Made by a program: the position numbers and the translations under genes
Notes under the pieces: model-generated
Seen by the model: only the letters and a program-made list of their open reading frames with translations
The model's database searches: none
What the model was told of the DNA's origin: nothing
Shown: one piece after another, positions 25,153-33,914 of the stretch
Position numbering within the stretch: position 1 is the first letter of the stretch
How the letters are laid out: the number at the start of each line of letters is the position of its first letter
NCBI RefSeq assembly: GCF_002257665.1
Contig: NZ_MQWB01000001.1
Location: forward strand, 793,896 to 857,895
Origin: Rubricoccus marinus
GTDB lineage: Bacteria > Bacteroidota > Rhodothermia > Rhodothermales > Rubricoccaceae
DNA: 64,000 nt
Direction: 5' to 3'

Positions 25153-27507
25153 CTACAGTTCCAGCGCGTAGCTCAGCACCGGGAGCGGGTAGCCCTCGCG
25201 AATCTCGACGACATCGCGTACCCGCAAGTCGTAGTCCCACGCGCTGTCTTTCGCGAGCAGGGCGTTCTTGAGTTGGAGCGACCAGACATGCGCAGCACGG
25301 CGTCCGTTGACGCGGTAGGTCAGCGTCAGGTCGGCCACCCACGAAGCCGGACTACGGTCTTCGAAGGCACGCGACTCGTCGTAGATGACCTCCTCGCGCA
25401 GACGCGAGAGCGCGACGTCGACGGGGCTGCGGCGCTCGCCGCCGACGGCCGAGACGCGTACGTTGACGCCTAGCAGGTTAGCGCGGCCCACGCGCACCTC
25501 GTGCCCAGCCAGGGCGTTCACCGCGTAGCGCTGATCGAACCGTGTCGGGCGCCAGAGGCCGTCGCCGCCACGGTAGCGCGACCGGTACAGCGACCCGGTC
25601 GCGAGGGCGTAGAAGCCGCCGCGCAGGGACCGCTCCACGGTCATCTCGATCCCGATGTTCTCGCCCACGCCGTCGTTGACGAGCGCTTCGGCGAAGGTCC
25701 AGTCCTGGCGGATGTTGAGCAGCGAGAACGAGCTGTCGGCGATCACGGGCACGTCGAACAGCCGCTGCGCATAGGCCTCGGCCTGCACGCGGACCGCGTT
25801 TGAGAGCTGCCGGGAATAGCCCGCGACGAGATGGTGCGCGCGTGCGAGTCCGAGGTCGCGGTTCGGCTCCGACATGCCATCGGGTCGCACGAGGTAGAAC
25901 CGCAGGTCCTCCCGCTGGCTGTGGAGCCCGTACCCGAGCGTGATCTCCTGGCCTCTAGCGAAGGCCCAGGACGCTCCCACGCGGGGCTCGATCGTCGTCT
26001 GGCCCGTCAGGGCGAAGTGCTGCGCATGGGCGCCGGCATTCAGCGTAACGCCAGAGGCCAGCGTCAGGCGCGACTGGGCGAAGGCCTCCAGCCACTCGCT
26101 CGTCCCGCTCCCGACGGCCACGGGCGCCAGAGGCGGTTGCTGATCGGGGGCGATCCGGAGGTCGAGGTCGTACCCGATCCGTTGGAGGCTGACGCCTGTG
26201 GTCGTGAGGTGGCGGGGGCTCCACTTGTGTGTGAGCGTGGCGCCGAGGCTCGCACGCGAGGTCGTTTTCTTCAGCGTGAGGTCGGGCTGGAGGTCGAGGT
26301 CGTCGGAAAAATGCTGCTGGTCCCACTCGGTGCGCTGCGCGGTGAGGGCCGCCGTGGTGCGGAGGTAGGTCCGCGTGCCGAGCACGAGGTGGTGGGAGAG
26401 GCCGCTGGCGCCGACGCCGAGGTCGACATCGAAGCGGGTGCGATCCCAGAAATCCGAGGTCCAGGTCGTGGAGTCGGGGTTCTCGACGAGCGTTTGCCCG
26501 TCCAGGCCGCCAATGCCCCAGAGCTCGAACCGTCCGGCGCCTCGGGTAGGGAAGGCGAGTTTGAAGGAGAGATCCTGGTAGGTCGCGCCGGCATCGGTCG
26601 GGAGCAGCGGCAGGAGCAGGCCAAGCGTGGAGTACCGATAGTTGACGAGGTACGTGGAGGGGGCACCCATCTGGATCGGACCCTCAGATGCGACCTCCAG
26701 GCCGATAAGTCCCGCTTTCAGCGTGTGCTCGCGCGTGGCGGGGTTGCCCGTGCGGAAGTGCATTTCGAACACGCCGGAGAGAGCGTTCCCGTACTCAGCC
26801 GGGAAGGCGCCCGTGAACACGTCGGAGTCTGCCAGCAACTCCCCACTGAAGAGCGTCAGGCCGCCGCCGCCGGCTACCGAGAGCCCTGCGAAGTGGTTGG
26901 GGTTCGGAATCTCGACGCCTTCGAGACGCCAGAGGACGCCTTTGGGAGCGTTGCCACGGATGGCGATGGCGTTGTCGGCGATGCCACTGCCGGTGGGCGC
27001 GACGCCCGCGAAAGACGCCGCGAGCCGGGCGGGGTCGTCCACCGCGCCTGCAAAGCGGCTCGTCTGCTCAGCTGAAAACGAGCGGGCGCTCACCGTCGCC
27101 ATTTCGTTGCGAGGCCGACCGTCCAGTCGAGCCGCGCTGACGACCACCTCCTCGCCTGCCAGGACAGCCTCTGACAGCGCGATCTCCAGAACGGTCTCCT
27201 GGCCCGCGCTAACGAGCACGTTGGGAAGCCGGAGCGACTCATACCCGAGGGAGCGGACTTCGAGAGTGTGTCGGCCGAGCGGGACGCGCTCCACGGCGAA
27301 GCGCCCGTCGGTGTCGCTCGCAGACCCCAGCAGAGGTTCGGAGTCAACGACGAGGACCGTCGCGCCGATGACTGGCGCGCGGGTGTCGCGGTCCAGCACC
27401 GAGCCGCGGATGGTTTGCACCGACTGCGCGAGCGCGGCAGACGGAAGGAGAAGCAGGAGCAGCAGGAGAGAGCGCACGGAGAGAGGTGGGCAAGAGGGGC
27501 GGCCCAT
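25153..27507 (-). CDS. TonB-dependent outer-membrane receptor with carboxypeptidase-like N-domain
   Basis: A signal peptide (SVRSLLLLLLLLPSAALAQ) is followed by a CarboxypepD_reg domain at ~30-115 (IRGSVLDRDTRAPVIGATV ... RHTLEVRSLGYES). The plug shows AIAIRGNAPKGVLWRLEGVEIPNP and AFPAEYGNALSGVFE. The remaining ~500 residues are a beta-barrel ending VLSYALEL. At 784 residues it is of the shorter, non-SusC class. It should import a nutrient or cofactor across the outer membrane using TonB energy; the ligand is unknown. The AraC-type regulator gene lies just upstream on the same strand and may control it. Confidence 0.92.
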   Translation of the reverse strand: MGRPSCPPLSVRSLLLLLLLLPSAALAQSVQTIRGSVLDRDTRAPVIGATVLVVDSEPLLGSASDTDGRFAVERVPLGRHTLEVRSLGYESLRLPNVLVSAGQETVLEIALSEAVLAGEEVVVSAARLDGRPRNEMATVSARSFSAEQTSRFAGAVDDPARLAASFAGVAPTGSGIADNAIAIRGNAPKGVLWRLEGVEIPNPNHFAGLSVAGGGGLTLFSGELLADSDVFTGAFPAEYGNALSGVFEMHFRTGNPATREHTLKAGLIGLEVASEGPIQMGAPSTYLVNYRYSTLGLLLPLLPTDAGATYQDLSFKLAFPTRGAGRFELWGIGGLDGQTLVENPDSTTWTSDFWDRTRFDVDLGVGASGLSHHLVLGTRTYLRTTAALTAQRTEWDQQHFSDDLDLQPDLTLKKTTSRASLGATLTHKWSPRHLTTTGVSLQRIGYDLDLRIAPDQQPPLAPVAVGSGTSEWLEAFAQSRLTLASGVTLNAGAHAQHFALTGQTTIEPRVGASWAFARGQEITLGYGLHSQREDLRFYLVRPDGMSEPNRDLGLARAHHLVAGYSRQLSNAVRVQAEAYAQRLFDVPVIADSSFSLLNIRQDWTFAEALVNDGVGENIGIEMTVERSLRGGFYALATGSLYRSRYRGGDGLWRPTRFDQRYAVNALAGHEVRVGRANLLGVNVRVSAVGGERRSPVDVALSRLREEVIYDESRAFEDRSPASWVADLTLTYRVNGRRAAHVWSLQLKNALLAKDSAWDYDLRVRDVVEIREGYPLPVLSYALEL

Positions 27508-27614
27508 CCCCGGACGGGGCAGCCGTCCCGCAGCCTACCCGGCAGGCCTCTGGCGAGCGCTCACGCCCGTCCATCTGGACCCCGTATCAGGTCCCATCCC
27601 GCTGGTCTGGACTC

Positions 27615-28820
27615 TCAGGCGGCCGTGTTTTGCCTCTGGCGGTAGGCCGAGGGCGTCAGGCCGGTGAGCCGCTTGAACGCCGCATTGAACGACGACTTCG
27701 CGTTGAACCCTGCCTCCATCCCGATCGCTAAGACCGTCAGGTGGGCGCAGGCCGGGTCCACGAGCCGCTCTTGTACCTCGCGCACGCGGTACCCGTTGAC
27801 GAAGTCGTAGTAGCTCTGCCCGAGGTGCGTGTTGAGCACCTCGGTGAGGTTGTGCGGCGTGATGCCGAGAGCGTCAGCGAGGTCTGACAGCGTGAGGTCG
27901 CCACGCCGGTAGATGTGCTCGGTTTCCATGAGCGCGAGCAGCCGCTCGCGGTGCCGTGCCGCTTCCTCCGGCCGCATCCCGGAGCGCGCGTACGCAGGCT
28001 CTGACGGGGCCTCTGGCGCAGGTGAAGCCTCATGGTCCTGTACCGTCGCGCCAGAGGCCGGATCGGGAGCGAAGAGGCTCGGGTGGCGCAGGCCGAAGTA
28101 GCCGAGCGCGTACACGAAGACCGTCACGCTGAGAAGGGTGAGATCGTCGTAGATGGCGCTCGGGTCCATCCCCAGCGTCGGCACGTGGTCTCGGACGCCG
28201 GCGGCGTAGAGCACGGTGACGACTGTGAGCAGAGCGAGCACGCTGACGGCGAGCGCGCGAAGCCAGCGGAGCGAAACCGAATCGACGGGCGCCTCCTGGT
28301 CGCGCACCCGGGCGCGGTGCCGCCGAAGCAGCGCCACCACGAGGGCGATGTAGACGAAGCCGTGGACGAGCTTCAGGGGGTTGATGATGGTCAACGCCCC
28401 GGTCTGGAACGACGCTCCGGGGTCGTTTAGCAGCGCCAGCTTCTCCGTGCCGGGCAGAAGGTAGTAGGGGACGAGGAACAGCGACAGCAGCACGAACGGC
28501 GCCAGATGCCACAGGTCGGTCCGCTTCATCTCCGGGCGCTCGGCTGTGAACGTGCGGACGTAGAGATAGAACAGCGGGCCGTACAGAAACCCGATCGGCA
28601 GGTCCAGACCGATGAGGGCCGGAACGACCGCGCTCGCGTCCGTGGCGTGGTACACCGCCATCGCGAGGTCGATCGAGAACACGAGCACGACTGCGGCGAG
28701 CAGCCGGTTGGGTAGCGCGTTGCGGTGCCGGCTCGCGAGCACGGCGGCGAGGAACAGCCCCTGGGTGGCTCCCAGCAGGTAGATCACTGCCATCGCGTTG
28801 CTGAAGCTCGGGCCGTCCAT
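27615..28820 (-). CDS. AraC-family regulator with N-terminal multi-helix membrane domain
   Basis: Residues ~8-235 contain about seven hydrophobic helices (AVIYLLGATQGLFLAAVLAS first, LLSVTVFVYALGYFGLRH last). The C-terminal ~110 residues are an AraC double helix-turn-helix: TLSDLADALGITPHNLTEVLN and AIGMEAGFNAKSSFNAAFKRLTG, ending TPSAYRQR. Such membrane-bound AraC proteins are common in Bacteroidota. Its gene precedes the TonB receptor gene by 107 bases on the same strand, so that gene is the obvious candidate target. Decamers code PEA/ASG only in the linker between the two domains. Confidence 0.9.
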   Translation of the reverse strand: MDGPSFSNAMAVIYLLGATQGLFLAAVLASRHRNALPNRLLAAVVLVFSIDLAMAVYHATDASAVVPALIGLDLPIGFLYGPLFYLYVRTFTAERPEMKRTDLWHLAPFVLLSLFLVPYYLLPGTEKLALLNDPGASFQTGALTIINPLKLVHGFVYIALVVALLRRHRARVRDQEAPVDSVSLRWLRALAVSVLALLTVVTVLYAAGVRDHVPTLGMDPSAIYDDLTLLSVTVFVYALGYFGLRHPSLFAPDPASGATVQDHEASPAPEAPSEPAYARSGMRPEEAARHRERLLALMETEHIYRRGDLTLSDLADALGITPHNLTEVLNTHLGQSYYDFVNGYRVREVQERLVDPACAHLTVLAIGMEAGFNAKSSFNAAFKRLTGLTPSAYRQRQNTAA

Positions 28821-28884
28821 CCGAAGGGGGCTGGTGTAGGGCCCAAGGTATCGGTCTCCAGAGACATCCCGTGCCTCGGGTGCG

Positions 28885-28902
28885 CCTCTGGCGCCAGAGG
28901 CG
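28885..28902. repeat. 18-bp tail-to-tail decamer palindrome
   Basis: GCCTCTGGCGCCAGAGGC in the 105-base gap between mgsA/rarA and the AraC gene, both on the minus strand. A head-to-head pair (28934-28951) follows only 31 bases away, inside the 3' end of mgsA, where it encodes PEASGE. Confidence 0.75.
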
Positions 28903-28925
28903 CGTCGGCAGCGCGCGCGTGCGGC

Positions 28926-30362
28926 TCAGCTCTCGCCAGAGGCCTCTGGCGCCTCGCTCTCGCCAGAGGTTTCGGTTCCCGTCGCCTGTGGCGCGTCTTC
29001 CTCCGCGTAGCGCCGCACGCGCTTCTCGATGGACTCCGCTTCGTCGCGCGCGCGCAACTGCTCCAGGCGCACCCGCAAGCGGCCCTCGTAGCCCTGGTCG
29101 GAGGGCTCGTAGAAATACGTGCCCTGCATCCCGCCCGGGAGGTACTGCTCCGGCACGTAGTGGTCCTGATAGGCGTGGGGGTACTTGTAGCCTTTGCCGT
29201 GGCCCAGGCCCTTTTTGTCTCGCGAGCCGTCCTTGAGGGCGTTCGGCGGGTCCTCGGTCCGCTCCTTTTCCACGTGCGCGAGAGCGGAGAAAAACGCGAA
29301 TCCGCTGTTGCTCTTCGGCGCCGTCGCGAGGTAGAGGCAGCACTCGGCGAGCATGAAGCGGCCCTCGGGCATCCCCACGCGGTCGAACGCCTCGGCGCAG
29401 GCGACGGCCATGCGCATCGCGTTGGGGTCGGCCATGCCGATGTCCTCGCCGGCGAAGATCAGCATCCGGCGGAAGACGAAGCGCGGGTCCTCGCCGGCGT
29501 AGATCATCTTCGCCATCCAGTACAGCGCCGCGTCGGGGTCCGACCCGCGCATGCTCTTGATAAACGCGCTGATGGTGTCGTAGTGCGCGTCGCCGTCCTT
29601 GTCGTACAGCACGGCGCGCTTCTGGATCGATTCCTCGGCCTCCAGCAGGCCGATCTCGATGGCGCCAGAGGCCGCGGGGGGCGTCGTCTCGACGGCCAAC
29701 TCTAGCGCGCCGAGGATGGAGCGCGCATCGCCGTTGGAGGTGCTGACCAGGTGCGCCATCGCCTCTGGCGCGAGGACGACGTTTTGGCGGCCGTAGCCAC
29801 GGTCGGGGTCGCCCAGCGCCTGGCGCGCGATCTGCTCCAGGTCGGCCTCCGTCAGCGGCTGGAGCTCAAAGATGCGCGAGCGTGAAACGAGCGCCTTGTT
29901 GACCTCGAAGTACGGGTTCTCGGTCGTCGCGCCGACAAACGTGACGGTCCCGTTCTCGACGTGCGGGAGCAGCGCGTCCTGCTGGGACTTGTTGAAGCGG
30001 TGCACCTCGTCCACGAACAGGATCGTGCCCTGACCGTGGTGCTTGAGCCTCTGGCGCGCGGCGTCGATCTGCGCCCGAATGTCGGCCACGCCTGCGAGGA
30101 CGGCGTTGAGGCTCGCGAAGTGCTTGCTCGTCGTGTTCGCGATGATCCTCGCGAGCGTGGTCTTGCCGGTTCCGGGCGGGCCGAACAGGATGAGGCTCGT
30201 CACGCGGTCGGCCTCGACAGCGCGGCGGAGCAGCTTGCCCTGTGCGAGGAGGTGGCCCTGGCCCGCGAACTCGTCCAGCGTGCGGGGGCGCATGCGGTCC
30301 GCCAGAGGCGCGGAGCGTTGGCGGCGAGCGGTGGCGGCGGCGTCGAAAAGGTCGTCGGGCAT
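28926..30362 (-). CDS. rarA: Replication-associated recombination protein A (AAA+ ATPase MgsA/RarA)
   Basis: Walker A FGPPGTGKTT, Walker B ILFVDEVHRF, sensor GATTENP and the C-terminal tetramerisation region (DPDAALYWMAKMIYAGEDPRF, GMPEGRFMLAECCLYLA, YKYPHAY) are all present. The family acts at stalled replication forks. I take the ATG at 30362 (MPDDLFDAAATARRQ); the frame remains open upstream without family similarity. Length 478 residues, about 30 more than E. coli. The extra C-terminal tail (PQATGTETSGESEAPEASGES) is low-complexity and largely decamer-derived. Confidence 0.95.
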   Translation of the reverse strand: MPDDLFDAAATARRQRSAPLADRMRPRTLDEFAGQGHLLAQGKLLRRAVEADRVTSLILFGPPGTGKTTLARIIANTTSKHFASLNAVLAGVADIRAQIDAARQRLKHHGQGTILFVDEVHRFNKSQQDALLPHVENGTVTFVGATTENPYFEVNKALVSRSRIFELQPLTEADLEQIARQALGDPDRGYGRQNVVLAPEAMAHLVSTSNGDARSILGALELAVETTPPAASGAIEIGLLEAEESIQKRAVLYDKDGDAHYDTISAFIKSMRGSDPDAALYWMAKMIYAGEDPRFVFRRMLIFAGEDIGMADPNAMRMAVACAEAFDRVGMPEGRFMLAECCLYLATAPKSNSGFAFFSALAHVEKERTEDPPNALKDGSRDKKGLGHGKGYKYPHAYQDHYVPEQYLPGGMQGTYFYEPSDQGYEGRLRVRLEQLRARDEAESIEKRVRRYAEEDAPQATGTETSGESEAPEASGES

Positions 30363-30447
30363 GGCGCAAGATGCCGACCTGAGCGGGCGTTGGCGCAAGA
30401 GGCCCGCAGCGTTCTGCGTGAAGCCTCGGGCGCTAGTCCCGCTGGTC

Positions 30448-30723
30448 CTAGCCTCGGGCGAGGAGGTCCTGCGTCTCGGGGTGGCTCTCCATGTACGACT
30501 CGACAAACGGGCACTCGGGAAGCACCTTGAGGTCGTTCTCGCGCGCGTGCTGGAGCCCGGCCTCAACCAGCTGGCTGCCGATGTCCTGCCCGCGGTCGGG
30601 CTCGGGGACGCGCGTGTGGACAAACGCGATGGTGCCGCCGCCGGCCCGGTACCCGAGTTCGGCGGTGCCGTGCTCGGTATCGGCAGTAAAGCGGTTGTGG
30701 GCGGAGTCGTGTTGGACAGTCAT
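30448..30723 (-). CDS. Small GNAT-type N-acetyltransferase (COG2388-like)
   Basis: A 91-residue protein with the short GCN5-related fold of the YidJ/COG2388 group: ELGYRAGGGTIAFVHTRVP, RGQDIGSQLVEAGL and LPECPFVESYMESHPE. The conserved Cys/Pro stretch LPECPFV is the family hallmark. The ATG at 30723 (MTVQHDS) is preferred over one nine codons upstream. The biochemical substrate of this group is not established. It is 85 bases upstream of rarA and on the same strand. Confidence 0.85.
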   Translation of the reverse strand: MTVQHDSAHNRFTADTEHGTAELGYRAGGGTIAFVHTRVPEPDRGQDIGSQLVEAGLQHARENDLKVLPECPFVESYMESHPETQDLLARG

Positions 30724-30848
30724 GGCGGCTGGAAGGGGGGCGCGGTGCACGACGCGCGGACCGCCACGGATCCGCCAGAGGCCCCAACGCCACGCGCCGA
30801 CGGTGACCCATCCGTGGCTCTAGACGCCCGGCCGCTGGCGCCAGAGGC

Positions 30849-30893
30849 AAGCGCGAGGCAGCTTCACGCAGTACCCGGTACCCAGCACCCAGC
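30849..30893. repeat. Imperfect heptamer tandem repeat with conserved left flank
   Basis: AGCGCGAGGCAGCTTCAC is followed by GTACCCG, GTACCCA, GCACCCA (30871-30891). A GGCGCCAGAGGC decamer junction immediately precedes it. The flank and the heptamer pattern match 59303-59360 and 40514-40548. It sits in the trailer just after the SDR gene stop (30896, minus strand). Confidence 0.65.
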
Positions 30894-30895
30894 GG

Positions 30896-31639
30896 CTACA
30901 GGTCGCCCTCCTGGGGTCGGATCAGGATCTCTTCGACGACTGCGCCGCGCGGCATTGAGGTCGCGGCGACGACGGCCTGCGCGATGGCCTCTGGCGGCAT
31001 GAGCCGGTGCGGCGGTACGTCCACGCCCTCCCACGACGGCGTGAGCGTTGCGCCGGGGAGGACCGTGATGACGCGGAGGCCCCGGCTCTTGGTTTCCTCG
31101 CGGAGCGTCCGCGCGAGGCCGAGCAGGCCGTGTTTCGCCGCGCCGTACGCGGCCCCGCCGGGGTACCCGCGCGTGCTCGCCACGCTCGCCATGAACACGA
31201 TGTCGCCAGAGGCGTCCGCCTCCGCGCCAGAGGCCCCGGCGTCGCCCCGGGCCAGCATCGCGGGAAGGAAGGACTGCGTGACCAGAAACGCGCTCGTGAG
31301 GTTGACCTCGATCTGGGAGCGGAAGGCCTCTGGCGTGATCTCCAAAAACGTCCCGGGCACGAACACGCCGGCGTTGTTCACGAGGATGTCGGGCGCGCCA
31401 AAGCGGTCCAGGACCTCGCCGGAGGCGCGCGCTACCTGGTCCCCGTCGGTCACGTCGCACGCGAAGACCTCGGCCTCGGCGCCCGCTTCGCGGCACTCCG
31501 CGGCAACGGCTTCGAGGTTTCTGACGTTGCGCGCGAGAAGGGCGAGCCGGACGCCAGAGGCCTGGGGCGCCCGCGCGTAGCCGAGCGCGACGGCGCGGCC
31601 GATGCCTTGGCTCGCGCCGGTGATGACGATGGTCGGCAT
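30896..31639 (-). CDS. Short-chain dehydrogenase/reductase
   Basis: Classical SDR of 247 residues: cofactor motif TGASQGIGRAVA, NNAGVFVPG, catalytic Ser in FMASVAST and YGAAKHG (Tyr and Lys), then VLPGATLTPSW. It is closest in outline to the 3-oxoacyl-reductase-like, non-specific SDRs; the substrate cannot be told. A second SDR gene starts 80 bases away in the opposite direction, so the two may share a promoter region. A long insert between N-terminal Rossmann and active site (GDAGASGAEADASGD) is made mostly of decamers. Confidence 0.88.
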   Translation of the reverse strand: MPTIVITGASQGIGRAVALGYARAPQASGVRLALLARNVRNLEAVAAECREAGAEAEVFACDVTDGDQVARASGEVLDRFGAPDILVNNAGVFVPGTFLEITPEAFRSQIEVNLTSAFLVTQSFLPAMLARGDAGASGAEADASGDIVFMASVASTRGYPGGAAYGAAKHGLLGLARTLREETKSRGLRVITVLPGATLTPSWEGVDVPPHRLMPPEAIAQAVVAATSMPRGAVVEEILIRPQEGDL

Positions 31640-31719
31640 AGTGGGGAAGAGGGAAAGGCGGGGGAACGCGCCGCCAGAGGCGCGGGTCCGAACGGCCTAC
31701 TCACCCCCGATCCGTCCGT

Positions 31720-32499
31720 ATGCCCCTGCTCTCGTCCGATTCCGTCGCCCTCGTTACTGGCTCCAGCCGCGGCGCGGGTGCCGCCATCGCCAAGGCCCTC
31801 GCGCGCGAAGGCGCCGCCGTGTGCGTCAACTACCTCCACAGCGCCGACAAGGCCTCTGGCGTCGTGGCCGAGATCGAGGCCGCGGGCGGCCGCGCGTTCG
31901 CGCACGGGGCCGACGTGACCGATCGCGACGCCGTGCAGGGCATGATCGAGGCGATTCAGGAGCGTTACGGCCGCATCGACATCGCCGTCTCGAACGCGCT
32001 GCCGTCCTACTCCTTCGATCCGTCCGCGCGCTACGTCGGGATCGAGACCGCCGAGTGGGAGGACTTCAACCGCCAGTACGAGGGCGCCGTGCGGGCCGCG
32101 TTCCACCTCGCGCAGGCGCTCACGCCCGTCATGCGGGAGCAGGCCTCTGGCGGCTCCATCGTGCACATCGGCACCAACCTCGTGTACAACCCGGTCGTGA
32201 CGTACCACGACTACACCGCCGCCAAGGCCGGGCTCGTCGGCCTCACACGGACGCTCGCGAAGGAGCTCGGTCCCCACGGCATCCGGGTCAACCTCGTGGC
32301 CGGCGGCCTGCTCCAGACGACGGACGCCAGCGCGGTGACCTCCGACGAGGTGTTCGAGTTCGTCCGGCAGGGCACGCCGCTGCAGCAGACCGTCACGCCA
32401 GAGGAGTTCGCCGACGCCGTCCTCTTTTTCGCCTCGCCGCTCTCGCGGACTGTCACCGGCCAGTCGCTCGCCGTCGACGGCGGCCTGACGATGGCGTAG
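31720..32499 (+). CDS. Short-chain dehydrogenase, 3-oxoacyl-[ACP] reductase-like
   Basis: A 259-residue classical SDR: TGSSRGAGAAIAKALAREG, VSNALPSY in place of the usual NNAG, Ser-rich SIVHIGTN and the active-site YHDYTAAKAGL, with a C-terminal TGQSLAVDGGLTMA. The C-terminal pattern is typical of FabG-like reductases, but the altered NAG motif argues for another substrate. It is divergent from the SDR at 30896 and followed by a gene-free stretch with two decamer palindromes. Confidence 0.88.
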   Translation: MPLLSSDSVALVTGSSRGAGAAIAKALAREGAAVCVNYLHSADKASGVVAEIEAAGGRAFAHGADVTDRDAVQGMIEAIQERYGRIDIAVSNALPSYSFDPSARYVGIETAEWEDFNRQYEGAVRAAFHLAQALTPVMREQASGGSIVHIGTNLVYNPVVTYHDYTAAKAGLVGLTRTLAKELGPHGIRVNLVAGGLLQTTDASAVTSDEVFEFVRQGTPLQQTVTPEEFADAVLFFASPLSRTVTGQSLAVDGGLTMA

Positions 32500-32537
32500 G
32501 GGGGAGAAGGATAGGGGATGCGCGATGGAGGGATGAG

Positions 32538-32563
32538 CCGTGCCTCTGGCGCCAGAGGCACGG
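32538..32563. repeat. 26-bp perfect palindrome built on a tail-to-tail decamer pair
   Basis: GCCTCTGGCGCCAGAGGC is extended by CCGT on the left and ACGG on the right, so the perfect dyad is longer than the decamers. It lies 39 bases after the SDR stop at 32499 and could end that transcript; TTCTGC follows. Confidence 0.7.
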
Positions 32564-32597
32564 TTCTGCACGAAAGGCGAGGGACAGTAGGTCTCGG

Positions 32598-32621
32598 GCT
32601 CGCCAGAGGCCTCTGGCGAGC
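32598..32621. repeat. 24-bp perfect palindrome built on a head-to-head decamer pair
   Basis: CGCCAGAGGCCTCTGGCG with symmetric extension GCT/AGC, 35 bases after the preceding palindrome and of the opposite arrangement. It lies 77 bases before the M23-like lipoprotein gene. Confidence 0.7.
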
Positions 32622-32698
32622 GCTGGACGGGGGGCGGCGTTCTGTGCCGCGGCGGCACAGGCCTACCATCGCTCCTCGCTCTCGCGTAATCTGGCGCG

Positions 32699-33484
32699 AT
32701 GCGACGGACCTTCCTGCTCTTCCTGTTTCTCTCGGCGTGCAGCGCCGACGTGCCACCGACGCTTCCGGAGTTCGTCCACGTCCGCCTGGACGGCGACTCT
32801 CTCCGCATCGGCGCGCGCAACCCGCTCGCCTCGCCCGCGACGTTCGCCGTCGAGGCGCCAGAGGCCTCGCGCACCGTCGTGCTCGCGGCAAAGGACAGCG
32901 CGGAGATCGTCACGCTCCCTCTCGCCGGCCGCGACTCAGCCGCTGTGGCGGGCGGCCTCCGCGTCTCGGCGATCGTCGGGGACTACCGCGCCCAGCCCGA
33001 CACGTCGGCGCGGTACGCGTTCCCGTTTCCGCGGGGGCGCTCGTACAGCGTGATCCAGGCGTATGAGGGCTCGTTTTCTCACACCAGCGACTACTCGCGC
33101 TACGCGGTCGACTTCTCGCTCGCGGTCGGCGATACGGTGACGGCGGCGCGGGATGGCGTCGTGGCGACGGTCGTGGAGCGGTACACGCGAGGCGGCAACG
33201 ACCGCTCGCTGCGCGACGAGGCCAACTTCGTCACGCTACACCACGCCGACGGGATGCTCTCGCAGTACGTCCACCTCGCGCCCGATGGCGCGCTCGTCGA
33301 GCCGGGCGACTCGGTGCGCGTCGGCGACGCCATCGGCATCTCCGGAAGCACGGGATTCACGAGCCGGCCCCACCTCCACTTCAACGTTCTCCGGCCGGTC
33401 GTCGGCGATGCGGGGTCGATCCCGGTGCGGTTTGAGCGCGTCGAAGGCCGCGCGCTCCGCAAGGGGGACCGCGCCCGGCACTAA
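32699..33484 (+). CDS. Lipoprotein with M23-like (LytM) peptidase domain
   Basis: The signal MRRTFLLFLFLSAC ends in the lipobox LSAC. Residues ~30-105 are an uncharacterised beta region. The M23 fold follows: YSVIQAYEGSFSHTSDYSRYAVDFSL, VTAARDGVVATV, VHLAPDGALVEPGDSVRVGDAIGISGSTGFTSRPHLHF. The HxH motif (HLHF) and the VDF aspartate are present, while the usual N-terminal HxGxD spacing is changed, so activity is likely but not certain. Some relatives are inactive scaffolds. The expected place is the periplasmic face, on peptidoglycan. Confidence 0.85.
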   Translation: MRRTFLLFLFLSACSADVPPTLPEFVHVRLDGDSLRIGARNPLASPATFAVEAPEASRTVVLAAKDSAEIVTLPLAGRDSAAVAGGLRVSAIVGDYRAQPDTSARYAFPFPRGRSYSVIQAYEGSFSHTSDYSRYAVDFSLAVGDTVTAARDGVVATVVERYTRGGNDRSLRDEANFVTLHHADGMLSQYVHLAPDGALVEPGDSVRVGDAIGISGSTGFTSRPHLHFNVLRPVVGDAGSIPVRFERVEGRALRKGDRARH

Positions 33485-33502
33485 GGCCTCCGACGCCAGA
33501 GG

Positions 33503-33838
33503 CTAGACCTCCTCCAGCGTGGACGTGCCCGTGCCGCCGTCGGTCCACTCCCAGACCTCATGGAGGCGCAGGCGGCCGTCCGGCAGCACCTCCGGGACCG
33601 AGTGGCAGGAGCCCGTCCGCATCGCGCCAGAGGCATCTACATGCGCGTATCGCATATCCAACGCGCCTCTGGCGTCGACCGTCGCGATCAGCGTGCCCAT
33701 CTGGACCTCGCCGCCGCGGTAGGTGGCCCACACCACGTTGCCTTTCTGGCGGTAGTCGAACCGCGTGGCCTCGCCCACGTCGCCCTCGCCAGAGGCCGTC
33801 GGCGCAAAGCGGCGGCCGTCATAGTTGGGTCGGCTCAT
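33503..33838 (-). CDS. Small conserved protein of unknown function (about 110 residues)
   Basis: Starts MSRPNYDGRRFAP and carries a repeated strand pattern: ATRFDYRQKGNVVWATYRGG, QMGTLIATVD, LDMRYAHVD, GSCHSVPEVLPDGRLRLHEVWEWT, ending TSTLEEV. I recognise it as a widespread small cytoplasmic family that databases sometimes label an N-acetylglutamate synthase; I see no acetyltransferase motif and would not trust that name. It looks like a small beta-barrel. It is convergent with the M23-like gene and 19 bases from it, with a decamer in the gap. Confidence 0.75.
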   Translation of the reverse strand: MSRPNYDGRRFAPTASGEGDVGEATRFDYRQKGNVVWATYRGGEVQMGTLIATVDARGALDMRYAHVDASGAMRTGSCHSVPEVLPDGRLRLHEVWEWTDGGTGTSTLEEV

Positions 33839-33914
33839 GTCTCTGACGGGAAAGAGGAGAGGGCCGCCTCTGGCGCAGAGGCCGGTGCGAACCGATGAGC
33901 GACGCCAGAGGCGG

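Noticed and set aside
28030..29343. A 437-codon minus-strand frame across the AraC/rarA boundary
   Set aside because: It runs out of frame through two well-supported genes and has only low-complexity Arg/Ala/Pro sequence.
33503..33838. The name N-acetylglutamate synthase for the 111-residue protein
   Set aside because: No acetyl-CoA-binding or GNAT motif is visible; I keep it as unknown.
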